From Flavobacterium pokkalii (GTDB lineage: Bacteria; Bacteroidota; Bacteroidia; Flavobacteriales; Flavobacteriaceae): a stretch of DNA of 64,000 nucleotides. The notes under the pieces are model-generated. The model searched no databases. It was given only the letters and a program-made list of their open reading frames with translations, and was not told the origin of the DNA. The stretch is taken from assembly GCF_014596575.1 (NCBI RefSeq), contig NZ_NASZ01000007.1, positions 1 to 64,000 of the forward strand, read 5' to 3'. The position numbers were made by a program, and so were the translations under genes. Shown one piece after another: positions 53,848 to 62,483 of this stretch; position 1 is the stretch's first letter; the number at the start of each line of letters is the position of its first letter.

Positions 53848-56382
53848 ATGCTTAAAAACAAAGTCGTTTTTATTGTTACATGCCTTTTGTTATTTCAGTT
53901 CAGCAATGCCCAAAAACCACAAAAACCCAATGCTGTTGAAATTTACAATCAAATTCAGAAACTAAACTTCTTAGGAAGCGTGCTCTATATTGCCGCACAT
54001 CCGGATGACGAAAACACCCGGTTGATTTCTTATTTTTCAAATGAAATAAAAGCCCGAACAGCTTATCTTTCCTTAACCCGCGGTGATGGAGGACAAAATT
54101 TAATTGGTCCGGAATTGCGCGAATTATTAGGTGTAATCCGAACTCAGGAATTGATTGAAGCCCGAAAAATTGACGGCGGTGAACAGTTTTTTAGTCGTGC
54201 CAATGATTTTGGTTTTTCCAAAAATCCTGATGAAACCTTTGAAATTTGGGACAAAGAAAAAGTTTTGGCTGATGTTGTTTGGACTATTCGAAAATTCCAA
54301 CCCGATGTTATCATCAACCGTTTTGACCATCGTTCGCCTGGAACTACGCATGGGCATCACACGGCTTCGGCAATTTTAAGCGTGGAAGCTTTTGATTTAT
54401 CCAATAATTCCGAACGTTTTCCGGAACAATTGCAATGGTACGCACCCTGGCAATGCAAACGTATTTTTTTCAATCCGTCGGTTTGGTTTTATGGCAGTCA
54501 GGAAAAATTTGATGCTGCCGATAAATCTAAATTTATCAGTTTACAAACCGGTGTTTATTATCCCTCTTTAGGAAAATCGAATCAGGAAATTGCCGCTTTG
54601 AGCCGAAGCAGTCATAAATCACAAGGTTTTGGCAGCACCGGAAGCCGCGGAAACGACATCGAATATTTAGAACTTATCAATGGAAATCCTCTTCTAAAAG
54701 AACCTTCGAATATTTTTGATGGAATTGATACCAGCTGGAATCGGGTAAAAGGCGGAAAATCTATCGGTGAATTGTTGCATCGTATTGAGAAAAAGTTTGA
54801 TTTCTCAAATCCTTCTGCCTCTATTCCTGATTTATTAAAGGCTTATAAAATGATTCTCGCTCTGGATGAAAATCATTGGAAACCAATTAAACTGGAAGAA
54901 ATTAAAAACACTATTACTGCCTGTGCCGGATTGTATCTGGAAGCTGTTGCTAACGAAGATCAGGCGACTCCCGGAAGTGAGCTTAAAATTAAAATTGAAG
55001 CTATTAACCGAAGTGAAACACCTATAACACTAAAAAGTATCACCAGCTTCCCGGATCAGAAAAACACGGTTTTAAATCGTCCATTAAACAATAATACGGC
55101 CGAAATTCTGCATATTAACCTACAACTACCTACAGACGTTCCTTATAGTCAGCCCAACTGGCTCAAAGAACGACCAACTGTGGGAATGTATCAGGTTTCC
55201 GACCAGAAAAATATTGGTTTGCCGGATATTATCAGAGACGTAAAACTGGAATTTGAACTCCTTATTAATGAGACAACAATTCCTTTTGAACGATTGGTAG
55301 TTTACAAATTCAACGATAAAGTAAAGGGCGAAATGTACAACTACCTCGATATTATTCCGGAAGTAAGCAGCCGTATTGTGGACCAGATTTCTTTTTTCAA
55401 CAGTGGAAACACCAAGAAAATGGCCGTTAGAGTAAAAGCCGGAAAAGACAATATTAATGGAGAAGTCCGATTAGATTTAGACGAAAACTGGAATGTTTAT
55501 CCTCCTTATATTCCTTTTAGTCTGGAAAAAAAAGACAGCGAAAAAACCGTTTATTTTGATGTAACTCCACCAAAGGAAGCTTCTGAAATTACAGCGAAAA
55601 GTATCGTTCTTCTGGACAACAAAAAACAGGACAAAGAACAATATATTATCAATTACGACCATATTAGCAAACAACAGGTCTTATTGCCATCGGAAGCAAA
55701 ATTTAAAAAATTAGATTTAAAAACAACCAAAGAAAAAATTGGATACATCATGGGAGCCGGCGACGATGTTCCGGAATGCTTAAATCAGATGGGATACAGC
55801 GTGACATTAATTACACCGGAAGAAATCAACAGCCGTTATTTGAATAATTTTGACGTGATTATCACCGGAATCCGTGCTTACAATACGCTTTCTTTTTTAA
55901 AATTCAGACAACATTTACTGCTCGAATTTGTAAAAAGAGGCAAAACTCTGATTGTGCAATACAATACTCCGGATAAAACAATACCTGCCAATATTGCTCC
56001 TTATCCCTTAACGCTTTCCAGTGACCGTGTTACTGATGAAAATGCGGCAGTTACGTTTTTAGCCCCTGATCATGCTATTTTAAATTATCCAAACAAAATC
56101 ACTGAAAAGGATTTTAAAGGATGGACACAGGAACAGGGCTTGTATTATCCTAACCAATTTGACGCCGCCTTTACGCCAATTCTTTCTTCACATGACAAAG
56201 GAGAAACACCTAAAAAAGGCGCATTATTAGTAGCAACTTATGGAAAAGGACAATATATCTATACCGGATTAAGTTTATTTAGAGAATTACCAATGGGCGT
56301 TTCGGGAGCTTATCGATTAATCGCTAATATGATTGCATTAAAAACTCCTGAAACCTCACAAACGGAGGAAACCCAAAAATAA
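53848..56382 (+). CDS. PIG-L family deacetylase, large secreted form
   Basis: An 844-aa precursor with a signal peptide (VVFIVTCLLLFQFSNAQ). The PIG-L domain has the zinc motif AAHPDDENTR and HGHHTASAI (about residues 40-190). The remaining part has beta-sandwich-like domains (about 370-630) and a C-terminal region with a glutamine-amidotransferase-like fold (IGYIMGAGDDVPECLNQMGY and VIITGIRAYNT). PIG-L enzymes remove acetyl from GlcNAc-type sugars. A microprotein and an SSS symporter follow within 125 bp, which suggests sugar uptake and deacetylation as one operon. Confidence 0.9.
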   Translation: MLKNKVVFIVTCLLLFQFSNAQKPQKPNAVEIYNQIQKLNFLGSVLYIAAHPDDENTRLISYFSNEIKARTAYLSLTRGDGGQNLIGPELRELLGVIRTQELIEARKIDGGEQFFSRANDFGFSKNPDETFEIWDKEKVLADVVWTIRKFQPDVIINRFDHRSPGTTHGHHTASAILSVEAFDLSNNSERFPEQLQWYAPWQCKRIFFNPSVWFYGSQEKFDAADKSKFISLQTGVYYPSLGKSNQEIAALSRSSHKSQGFGSTGSRGNDIEYLELINGNPLLKEPSNIFDGIDTSWNRVKGGKSIGELLHRIEKKFDFSNPSASIPDLLKAYKMILALDENHWKPIKLEEIKNTITACAGLYLEAVANEDQATPGSELKIKIEAINRSETPITLKSITSFPDQKNTVLNRPLNNNTAEILHINLQLPTDVPYSQPNWLKERPTVGMYQVSDQKNIGLPDIIRDVKLEFELLINETTIPFERLVVYKFNDKVKGEMYNYLDIIPEVSSRIVDQISFFNSGNTKKMAVRVKAGKDNINGEVRLDLDENWNVYPPYIPFSLEKKDSEKTVYFDVTPPKEASEITAKSIVLLDNKKQDKEQYIINYDHISKQQVLLPSEAKFKKLDLKTTKEKIGYIMGAGDDVPECLNQMGYSVTLITPEEINSRYLNNFDVIITGIRAYNTLSFLKFRQHLLLEFVKRGKTLIVQYNTPDKTIPANIAPYPLTLSSDRVTDENAAVTFLAPDHAILNYPNKITEKDFKGWTQEQGLYYPNQFDAAFTPILSSHDKGETPKKGALLVATYGKGQYIYTGLSLFRELPMGVSGAYRLIANMIALKTPETSQTEETQK

Positions 56383-56392
56383 AACACGCACT

Positions 56393-56500
56393 ATGGGATT
56401 AAAAAAAGAAAGAAAGTGGAAACCGGATTACAGCTGGGTTTTGGTCGCTAATGCGATATACATCCTGTTTTTTTATTTAATAATGAAATTATATTCTTAA
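56393..56500 (+). CDS. 35-aa membrane microprotein
   Basis: ATG at 56393 to TAA at 56498-56500 encodes 35 residues: a basic, aromatic N-terminus (MGLKKERKWKPDYSWVLV) and one transmembrane helix (ANAIYILFFYLIMKL). It lies 10 bp after the PIG-L stop and 3 bp before the symporter start, so it is most likely translated. The size, topology and position suggest a small companion of the symporter. No family is recognised. Confidence 0.65.
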   Translation: MGLKKERKWKPDYSWVLVANAIYILFFYLIMKLYS

Positions 56501-56503
56501 GCC

Positions 56504-58225
56504 ATGCAATTATTTGACTGGATTGTACTGATTATCACCCTGCTGTTCATCGTAATTTATGGCGTTTGGAAAACAAAGGGAAGTAAAAACGTAGAAGACT
56601 TTATTCTGGGAAGTAATGAAACGCCCTGGCACATGGTAGGACTTTCGGTTATGGCTACTCAGGCGAGCGCCATTACCTTTCTTTCCACTCCCGGTCAGGC
56701 TTATCATGACGGAATGGGATTTGTTCAGTTTTATTTTGGACTTCCAATAGCCATGATTGTTATATGCCTGACGTTTATCCCCATTTATCACAAATACAAA
56801 GTTTTTACCGCTTACGAATACCTCGAAAAACGTTTTGATGTAAAAACCCGTTCGCTGGCAGCCATTCTTTTTTTATTCCAAAGAGGTCTCGGAACCGGAT
56901 TAACCATTTATGCTCCGGCTATCATTTTATCGGCATTATTAGGTTGGAATCTAACCTACATGAATATTGTCATCGGAATTCTGGTTATTTTTTACACGGT
57001 TTCCGGAGGAACCAAAGCCGTAAACGTAACCCAAAAACAACAGATGTTTGTAATTATGTCGGGAATGTTTATCACATTTTTTCTTATTCTGCATTTTTTA
57101 CCAAACGATATGACTTTTAGCAATGCGCTTCATATTGCCGGTGCTAATGGAAAAATGAATATTGTAGATTTCTCGACTGATCCGGAAGAAAAATATACTT
57201 TTTGGAGCGGAATTACCGGAGGTTTCTTTCTGGCTCTGGCTTATTTTGGTACCGACCAATCTCAGGTAGGACGCTATTTATCCGGAAAATCCGTTCGGGA
57301 AAGTCAAATGGGACTGATTATGAACGGGCTTTTAAAAGTTCCGATGCAGTTCTTTATTTTATTGACCGGTGTAATGGTTTTTGTTTTTTTCCAATTCAAT
57401 CCGGTTCCGTTAAATTTCAATCCGAACAACAAAACTATGATTGAAAAATCAAAGTATAAAAACGAATACCATGATTTAGAAAAACAACTGGAAACGCTCT
57501 CGGAAGACAAAAAAGTAATCAATCTGCTGTATATTGACCAATTGAATCAGGATTATGATAATCCTATTTTAAGAAAAGAAATGGTGGCTCTTTCGACCAA
57601 AGAAAAAGACCTAAGAGACCGCGCCAAAGAAATTATTCACAAAGCCGACAGCGGCAACGAAACCAATGATAAAGATTATGTTTTCTTTCATTTTATCCTG
57701 CATTATTTACCTAAAGGTTTAATTGGTTTATTGCTCGCTGTTATCATTTCGGCAGCAATGTCTTCTACCGCTTCCGGACTGAATGCTTTAGCTTCAACCA
57801 CTGCGATTGACATTTACAAACGTAATGTAAAAGAAGACAAAACCGAAACACATTATTTGAATGCTACGAAATTTTTTACCTTTTTCTGGGGAGTCGTAGC
57901 CATTCTCTTCGCCTGTGTTGGTACGCTGTTTGAAAACCTGATTCAATTAGTAAATATCGTAGGATCTGTCTTTTACGGAACCGTTTTAGGGATTTTTCTG
58001 GTTGGTTTTTATATCAAATTTGTCAAAGCCAAAGCTATATTCTACGGTGCTTTTATCACCCAATTAACCATCTTTATCATTTACTATTTTGCCATTTTCA
58101 TCTATCCAAGCGGTGAAGAAAAACTAGGCTATTTATGGCTAAACTTCATTGGAGCTATGATGGTAATTGTACTTTCAACATTATTACAGTCAACAATTTT
58201 TAAAAAGACAGAAAATATCGCTTAA
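56504..58225 (+). CDS. Sodium:solute symporter (SSS family)
   Basis: The 573-aa protein has about 13 hydrophobic segments and the SSS signatures GTKAVNVTQKQQM and FYFGLPIAM, with a cytoplasmic loop of about 90 residues (about 305-395) between hydrophobic segments. The SSTASGLNALASTTAIDIY segment near residue 425 contributes to the sodium site. The substrate is likely a sugar or amino sugar given the PIG-L neighbour, but this is inference. A terminator follows. Confidence 0.92.
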   Translation: MQLFDWIVLIITLLFIVIYGVWKTKGSKNVEDFILGSNETPWHMVGLSVMATQASAITFLSTPGQAYHDGMGFVQFYFGLPIAMIVICLTFIPIYHKYKVFTAYEYLEKRFDVKTRSLAAILFLFQRGLGTGLTIYAPAIILSALLGWNLTYMNIVIGILVIFYTVSGGTKAVNVTQKQQMFVIMSGMFITFFLILHFLPNDMTFSNALHIAGANGKMNIVDFSTDPEEKYTFWSGITGGFFLALAYFGTDQSQVGRYLSGKSVRESQMGLIMNGLLKVPMQFFILLTGVMVFVFFQFNPVPLNFNPNNKTMIEKSKYKNEYHDLEKQLETLSEDKKVINLLYIDQLNQDYDNPILRKEMVALSTKEKDLRDRAKEIIHKADSGNETNDKDYVFFHFILHYLPKGLIGLLLAVIISAAMSSTASGLNALASTTAIDIYKRNVKEDKTETHYLNATKFFTFFWGVVAILFACVGTLFENLIQLVNIVGSVFYGTVLGIFLVGFYIKFVKAKAIFYGAFITQLTIFIIYYFAIFIYPSGEEKLGYLWLNFIGAMMVIVLSTLLQSTIFKKTENIA

Positions 58226-58226
58226 C

Positions 58227-58265
58227 AAAAAATCCCATTTACAAACTCTGCAAATGGGATTTTTT
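58227..58265. terminator. Bidirectional terminator after the symporter
   Basis: AAAAAATCCCATTT / AAATGGGATTTTTT, a perfect 14-bp stem, between convergent genes. Confidence 0.75.
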
Positions 58266-58285
58266 TATTTCTGAATCTGAAAAAA

Positions 58286-59128
58286 CTATCTGCTCCACTC
58301 TTCAATACTGGCTTTATTCATTTCCACATATTCTTTATTTCCGGCAGCTTCTGAAGCGGATATAGACCATTTAGCAGTTTCAATAGCTCCTTTTTTATCG
58401 CCTTGTTTCGCCTGAATTAAGGATTTTAGTCTTAAATAATAAAACGGAACATTTTTAGACATTTCTACTGCTTTATCAATATAACTTCTTCCTTTAGCAA
58501 TATCTCCGTTAGACTGATAATAATATTGTGCTGCTGTATAAAATTGCTCTGGTGTTGGCCCTGCCAAAGTTTTATCGATACTGGCAATGGCTAATTTATT
58601 AGTTGGCACTTCAAATTTTAAGGAAACATAGGAGTTCTCCCAGGAAATATCCAAAGTAGCCGAATTAGTCGTCAAATTATTAATAGCTAATGTAAAAGTC
58701 TCTACCGGTTTGGTCAAAGCCTCTTCATTCACTGAAACTTTCAAAGCCACTTTAGACTCATCAAATTCTTTAGGAGTTCCCCAATTGTCGGTGGCAGTAT
58801 AAAAAAGTACATCCCAAGTTTGCACATTTGGAATGCTGTACAAAGCATATTTTCCTTTTTTCAGTGTTTTTCCATTAATTACAACATCATCACTAAAAGA
58901 AATTATCGAGTTTTCATTAGCACCTGTTCGCCATAATTGTCCAAAAGGCACTAAATTTCCCAAAACCGACCTTCCTCTGGCTGATGGTCTGGAATAGACA
59001 ATTTCAACATCAGTTAATCCTACTACCTGTTTTACAACGGTTTTTGGACTCATTTCTGGAATTCTTACCTGAGCCTCAGCACCCAGATTCAAAACAATTA
59101 GGAAAACTATCAACAATACTTTTTTCAT
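58286..59128 (-). CDS. DUF2911 secreted protein with TPR-like C-terminus
   Basis: A 280-aa precursor with signal peptide (MKKVLLIVFLIVLNLGAEAQ), a DUF2911 domain (about 22-170; the YSRPSARGRSVLG and FGQLWRTGANE signatures) and a C-terminal region of helical repeats (about 185-280). DUF2911 is periplasmic and its function is unknown. It is transcribed alone. Confidence 0.88.
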   Translation of the reverse strand: MKKVLLIVFLIVLNLGAEAQVRIPEMSPKTVVKQVVGLTDVEIVYSRPSARGRSVLGNLVPFGQLWRTGANENSIISFSDDVVINGKTLKKGKYALYSIPNVQTWDVLFYTATDNWGTPKEFDESKVALKVSVNEEALTKPVETFTLAINNLTTNSATLDISWENSYVSLKFEVPTNKLAIASIDKTLAGPTPEQFYTAAQYYYQSNGDIAKGRSYIDKAVEMSKNVPFYYLRLKSLIQAKQGDKKGAIETAKWSISASEAAGNKEYVEMNKASIEEWSR

Positions 59129-59181
59129 AATTCTGTAATTTTTTAATATTCAAATGTACAATTTCTATAACGGTACAGCTG

Positions 59182-59856
59182 TTAATTATTGCATAATTTA
59201 GAATCCATTTCACTCACAACGGCATAATTTAATTCATTAAAATGATTCACTACAAAATCTGCCAATGATAAATCCTGATTCTTAGAATGCTCACTATTGT
59301 ATCCTATACACAAAATTCCTGCCGCTTTTCCCGCAACAATTCCATTAGTACTATCTTCAATAATGATACAATTTTCTTTTGGAGCAATCGATAAACTCGC
59401 TGCATGTTCAAAAATTGCCGGATGTGGTTTAGATTTTGGAAAATCTTCACCACTTACCTTATGCGTAAAATATTGATGCAGATTAAAGCGATTGAAAATA
59501 CGTTCGATAGTTACTTTAGAAGCCGAAGAAGCTAAAATCATCTGCACTCCATTTTGATGTAAATCTTCGATAAGATTTCTAACACCTGCTAATAGTTCCA
59601 AATCTTCTTTGGTATCAAAAGCATCGTTAAAAATACTGCGTTTTCTTAGAATCAAATCTTCAACATCCTGTTCCAGTTGAAAAATATCTTTTAACTTTTG
59701 AAAAATATTTCGGGTTGAATTTCCAGTAAACGAAGTGTATAATTCTTCACTTACTTCGATATTTAATTCTTTAAATTGTTTGTAATAGGCATAACGGTGA
59801 ACCGGTTCAGTATCTACGATTACGCCGTCCATGTCAAAAATTACAGTTTGTATCAT
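59182..59856 (-). CDS. HAD-family hydrolase, beta-phosphoglucomutase-like
   Basis: A 224-aa protein with the nucleophile motif FDMDGVIVDTE, the SSASK motif 2, the KPHP motif 3 lysine and the IIEDSTNGIVAGKAAG motif 4. The helical cap (about 18-90) is of the C1 type found in beta-phosphoglucomutases and sugar phosphatases. The substrate is not fixed. The tail has an extra LCNN. Confidence 0.88.
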   Translation of the reverse strand: MIQTVIFDMDGVIVDTEPVHRYAYYKQFKELNIEVSEELYTSFTGNSTRNIFQKLKDIFQLEQDVEDLILRKRSIFNDAFDTKEDLELLAGVRNLIEDLHQNGVQMILASSASKVTIERIFNRFNLHQYFTHKVSGEDFPKSKPHPAIFEHAASLSIAPKENCIIIEDSTNGIVAGKAAGILCIGYNSEHSKNQDLSLADFVVNHFNELNYAVVSEMDSKLCNN

Positions 59857-59941
59857 TGTTTTAGTTTTTAGTTTTTAGTTGTCTGTTGACAGTTTTAAAC
59901 AGTAAAGAAGATCATTAATTCACCTCTTTCCTCTTTTCAAA

Positions 59942-60661
59942 TTATTCCTTCTTCAAAAGATCTCGAATAACCGTTTCAGCCGCATGTAAGCCAAATAAAG
60001 CCGGCATATAACTGTTTGTTCCGTAAAACGATTTTTTAAAGTTTGTTCCGTCGGTCATTTTCACACTGGTTTCATCCGGTTTTTCCATAGAGAAAACAGC
60101 TTTCACTCCTTTTTTTACCCCCATTTTACGCAAACGCTTACGCACCACTTTTGCCAGCGGACAAACATCAGTTTTACTAATATCTTTCACGGTTACCTTT
60201 CCGGCCTGCATTTTTCCACCGGCTCCCATATTGGAAATTATTTTTACCTTTTTCTTTTTACATCCCACAATCAAATTCAATTTTGGTGTAATACTGTCGA
60301 TGCAGTCCAAAACATAATCCATATCTTCTGAAACCAATTCGAAAGCGCGTTCCGGAGAAAGAAATTCTTTTACTCGGGTTAAATTTAATTCCGGATTAAT
60401 ATCCATTAAACGGTCGCCTACGATAGTTACTTTGGGTTCACCCACCGTAGAATGCAAAGCCGGCAATTGTCGGTTAATATTGGTAATATCCACAACGTCT
60501 CCATCCACAATAATCATGTTTCCCACTCCGGCGCGGGCTAAAAATTCGGCTGCAAAAGATCCTACTCCTCCCAATCCTACAACCATTACTTTTGCATTTT
60601 GCAATTTATTTAATCCTTCTTTTTTGAATAAAAGTTCGGCTCTTTCAGTCCACTCTGCCAT
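59942..60661 (-). CDS. tcdA: tRNA threonylcarbamoyladenosine dehydratase
   Basis: The 239-aa E1-like protein has the nucleotide site VMVVGLGGVGSFAAEFLARAG, the NINRQLPALHSTVG motif, SNMGAGGKMQ and the FSMEKP segment of TcdA. It dehydrates t6A37 to cyclic ct6A in tRNA, downstream of TsaD (encoded at 41293). It is 42 bp from the TatD-like gene in the same direction, so the two may be cotranscribed. Confidence 0.93.
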   Translation of the reverse strand: MAEWTERAELLFKKEGLNKLQNAKVMVVGLGGVGSFAAEFLARAGVGNMIIVDGDVVDITNINRQLPALHSTVGEPKVTIVGDRLMDINPELNLTRVKEFLSPERAFELVSEDMDYVLDCIDSITPKLNLIVGCKKKKVKIISNMGAGGKMQAGKVTVKDISKTDVCPLAKVVRKRLRKMGVKKGVKAVFSMEKPDETSVKMTDGTNFKKSFYGTNSYMPALFGLHAAETVIRDLLKKE

Positions 60662-60703
60662 AATAAATTCTTTTATTTGGTAATTTGTTTATTTGCTATT
60701 TTA

Positions 60704-61351
60704 TTATTTTTTAAAAACAGTTTTCACATTTTCAGTAATTAGCTGCTGCAAATCCTCTATTGAAATCTTTTTATATTTTGCCGCCAAAGCATAAACTTCC
60801 CGGATTCCTTCTTCGACCATATCAGTTTCCAGAAAAAAACGATTCTCCGGAATATTGACAAAAACATTTTCTAATTCCGGATTTCGCAATAGATTTTTCC
60901 CAAAGGAAAGGTAAAACCCGTTACTTAGAAGTTGTTTCGCCAACTGTTCTTTCTTAGAAAATCCATGAATAATTATTGGTGTGGTAATTTTCAAACGGTT
61001 TTTTATTTCAACCAATTCCTGAAAAGCCAACACGCAATGAATCACCACCGGTTTTTGGAATTTTTCTGCCAAAAGTAATTGTCTTTCTAAAACTTTCAAT
61101 TGAGTTTCAAATGCCGTTTCGCTGCGTTTGTCCAAACCACATTCGCCAATAGCCAAACAAGCTGGAGAACTTATTTTTTGTTCCAAAATTTGAAAATCAC
61201 TTTCCAATCGGTTTTCATCAATAAATAAAGGATGAATTCCAATAGAATAATTTGAAATTGCTGCATCAAATTCCTGCGGATATTGGTTTACCAATTCCAA
61301 AATTTCAGCATCATTTGTAAATTGATGCGTATGTAAATTGAAATACTGCAT
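60704..61351 (-). CDS. TatD-family metal-dependent hydrolase
   Basis: A 215-aa TIM-barrel protein with the HTHQF metal site, IGECGLD, VIHCV, IIHGF and the FLETDM final aspartate. The family contains TatD DNases and related phosphohydrolases. It is shorter than the usual 260 aa but complete in motifs. It overlaps the DUF1684 gene's end by 1 bp. Confidence 0.87.
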   Translation of the reverse strand: MQYFNLHTHQFTNDAEILELVNQYPQEFDAAISNYSIGIHPLFIDENRLESDFQILEQKISSPACLAIGECGLDKRSETAFETQLKVLERQLLLAEKFQKPVVIHCVLAFQELVEIKNRLKITTPIIIHGFSKKEQLAKQLLSNGFYLSFGKNLLRNPELENVFVNIPENRFFLETDMVEEGIREVYALAAKYKKISIEDLQQLITENVKTVFKK

Positions 61352-61953
61352 TAGTCATGAAATTTTTTAACACCGGCGCGAATAGCCACTTTCAAATCGT
61401 TTTCCAAAGGAACTCTCGGACAGGAATAACGATGACTGTAAGCGCAATACGGATTATAGGAAGTATTAAAATCAATCGCAATTGTATTGCCTTTTGGAAT
61501 TTTTAAATCAATATATTTCCCGCCTATGTAACTTTCCTTTCCGGAAGTTTCATCGAAAAAAGGCAAAAACAAATCATTTTTATATTTTGGATTTTTAGAA
61601 AACTCCACATCCTGATAGACATTGAGTTTGCATTTTTTTCCATCCATTTCAAAATGTACTTCTCCGTATTTTTTAAAAAGCGGCTGTCTGTCGGTTGATG
61701 TTGCCATTTTAAAAGCTTTTTCTTTTGGAGTACGAACTAATTTGGCAATCACAAAATATTTTTCGCTGACTGGATAAAAATCCAAGGTTTTAAAAGTTAC
61801 TAAATCTTTTGCTTCCAGCGGACTGGTTTTAGAATCAGCATATTCTTTATTCAATTCCTGTTGGTACTTTTTAGCAGCCGTCCAATTGAATTTCTCCTGA
61901 GAAAAACCAAAAATACTTTGCAACCAAACAGTAAACAACAGAATATACCTCAT
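61351..61953 (-). CDS. DUF1684 family secreted protein
   Basis: A 200-aa precursor with signal peptide (MRYILLFTVWLQSIFGFSQ). The DUF1684 signatures are LPFFDETSGKESYIGGKYIDL, AIDFNTSYNPYCAYSHRYSCP and the final VPLENDLKVAIRAGVKKF. Function is unknown; it is common in flavobacteria. ATG at 61953 gives the signal peptide; an upstream ATG at 61971 is less typical. The TatD gene follows by 1-bp overlap. Confidence 0.88.
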   Translation of the reverse strand: MRYILLFTVWLQSIFGFSQEKFNWTAAKKYQQELNKEYADSKTSPLEAKDLVTFKTLDFYPVSEKYFVIAKLVRTPKEKAFKMATSTDRQPLFKKYGEVHFEMDGKKCKLNVYQDVEFSKNPKYKNDLFLPFFDETSGKESYIGGKYIDLKIPKGNTIAIDFNTSYNPYCAYSHRYSCPRVPLENDLKVAIRAGVKKFHD

Positions 61954-62038
61954 CTTCAAAATTTTATGCAAAAATAGCTTAAAAGTTAGAAAGCGACAAA
62001 GTCTGAAACAGATAAAATTAAATATATCACAACCTAAA

Positions 62039-62094
62039 AACTAAAAACCTAGTTAAATAACTATAAAAATAGTTGTTAAACTAAAAATATAGTT
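62039..62094. promoter_or_regulatory. Three-copy operator array upstream of blaI-like gene
   Basis: Three 16-bp dyads of the form AACTA-n6-TAGTT lie at 62039-62054, 62059-62074 and 62079-62094, exactly 20 bp apart. The last two overlap or abut the promoter (-33-like GTTG at 62072-62075, -7 box at 62096). They are the obvious targets for autoregulation by the BlaI-like repressor encoded next. Confidence 0.65.
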
Positions 62095-62095
62095 A

Positions 62096-62103
62096 TATAA
62101 TTG
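62096..62103 (+). promoter_or_regulatory. -7 promoter box TATAATTG (near-consensus)
   Basis: Seven of eight bases fit TAnnTTTG, counting the free positions. GTTG is 20 bp upstream, suiting the Bacteroidetes -33 spacing. The gene starts 18 bp downstream. Confidence 0.4.
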
Positions 62104-62121
62104 TATTCAAATTAAACAGCT

Positions 62122-62481
62122 ATGGATAAATTAACCAACAAAGAAGAAGAAATCATGCAAATTTTATGGAAGCTGGAAAAAGCATTTGTAAAAGAAGTCA
62201 TGGCAGAAATTAAAGACGACAAACCGCATTACAACACACTTTCGACCATTATTAGAAATCTGGAAGAAAAAGGATATGTGTCCTATAATGCTTTTGGCAA
62301 AACACATCAGTACTACCCTATTGTGAAAATGGAAGACTATCGCAAAAAGTTTATGAACACTGCTATCGAAACTTATTTTAATAATTCCTATAAGAATATG
62401 GTTAGCTTTTTTGCCAAAGAAGAAAAAATATCTGCCGATGAATTACGGGAAATTTTAGCGATGATTGAAAAAAACGAATAG
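62122..62481 (+). CDS. BlaI/MecI/CopY-family transcriptional repressor
   Basis: A 119-aa winged-helix protein, starting KLTNKEEEIMQILWKLEKAFVKEVM, with the recognition region HYNTLSTIIRNLEEKGYVSY and a C-terminal dimerisation helix. It would bind the dyads just upstream and be inactivated on cleavage by the M56-type partner encoded 2 bp downstream. No beta-lactamase gene is adjacent, so the response is not to antibiotics by inspection. Confidence 0.92.
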   Translation: MDKLTNKEEEIMQILWKLEKAFVKEVMAEIKDDKPHYNTLSTIIRNLEEKGYVSYNAFGKTHQYYPIVKMEDYRKKFMNTAIETYFNNSYKNMVSFFAKEEKISADELREILAMIEKNE

Positions 62482-62483
62482 CC

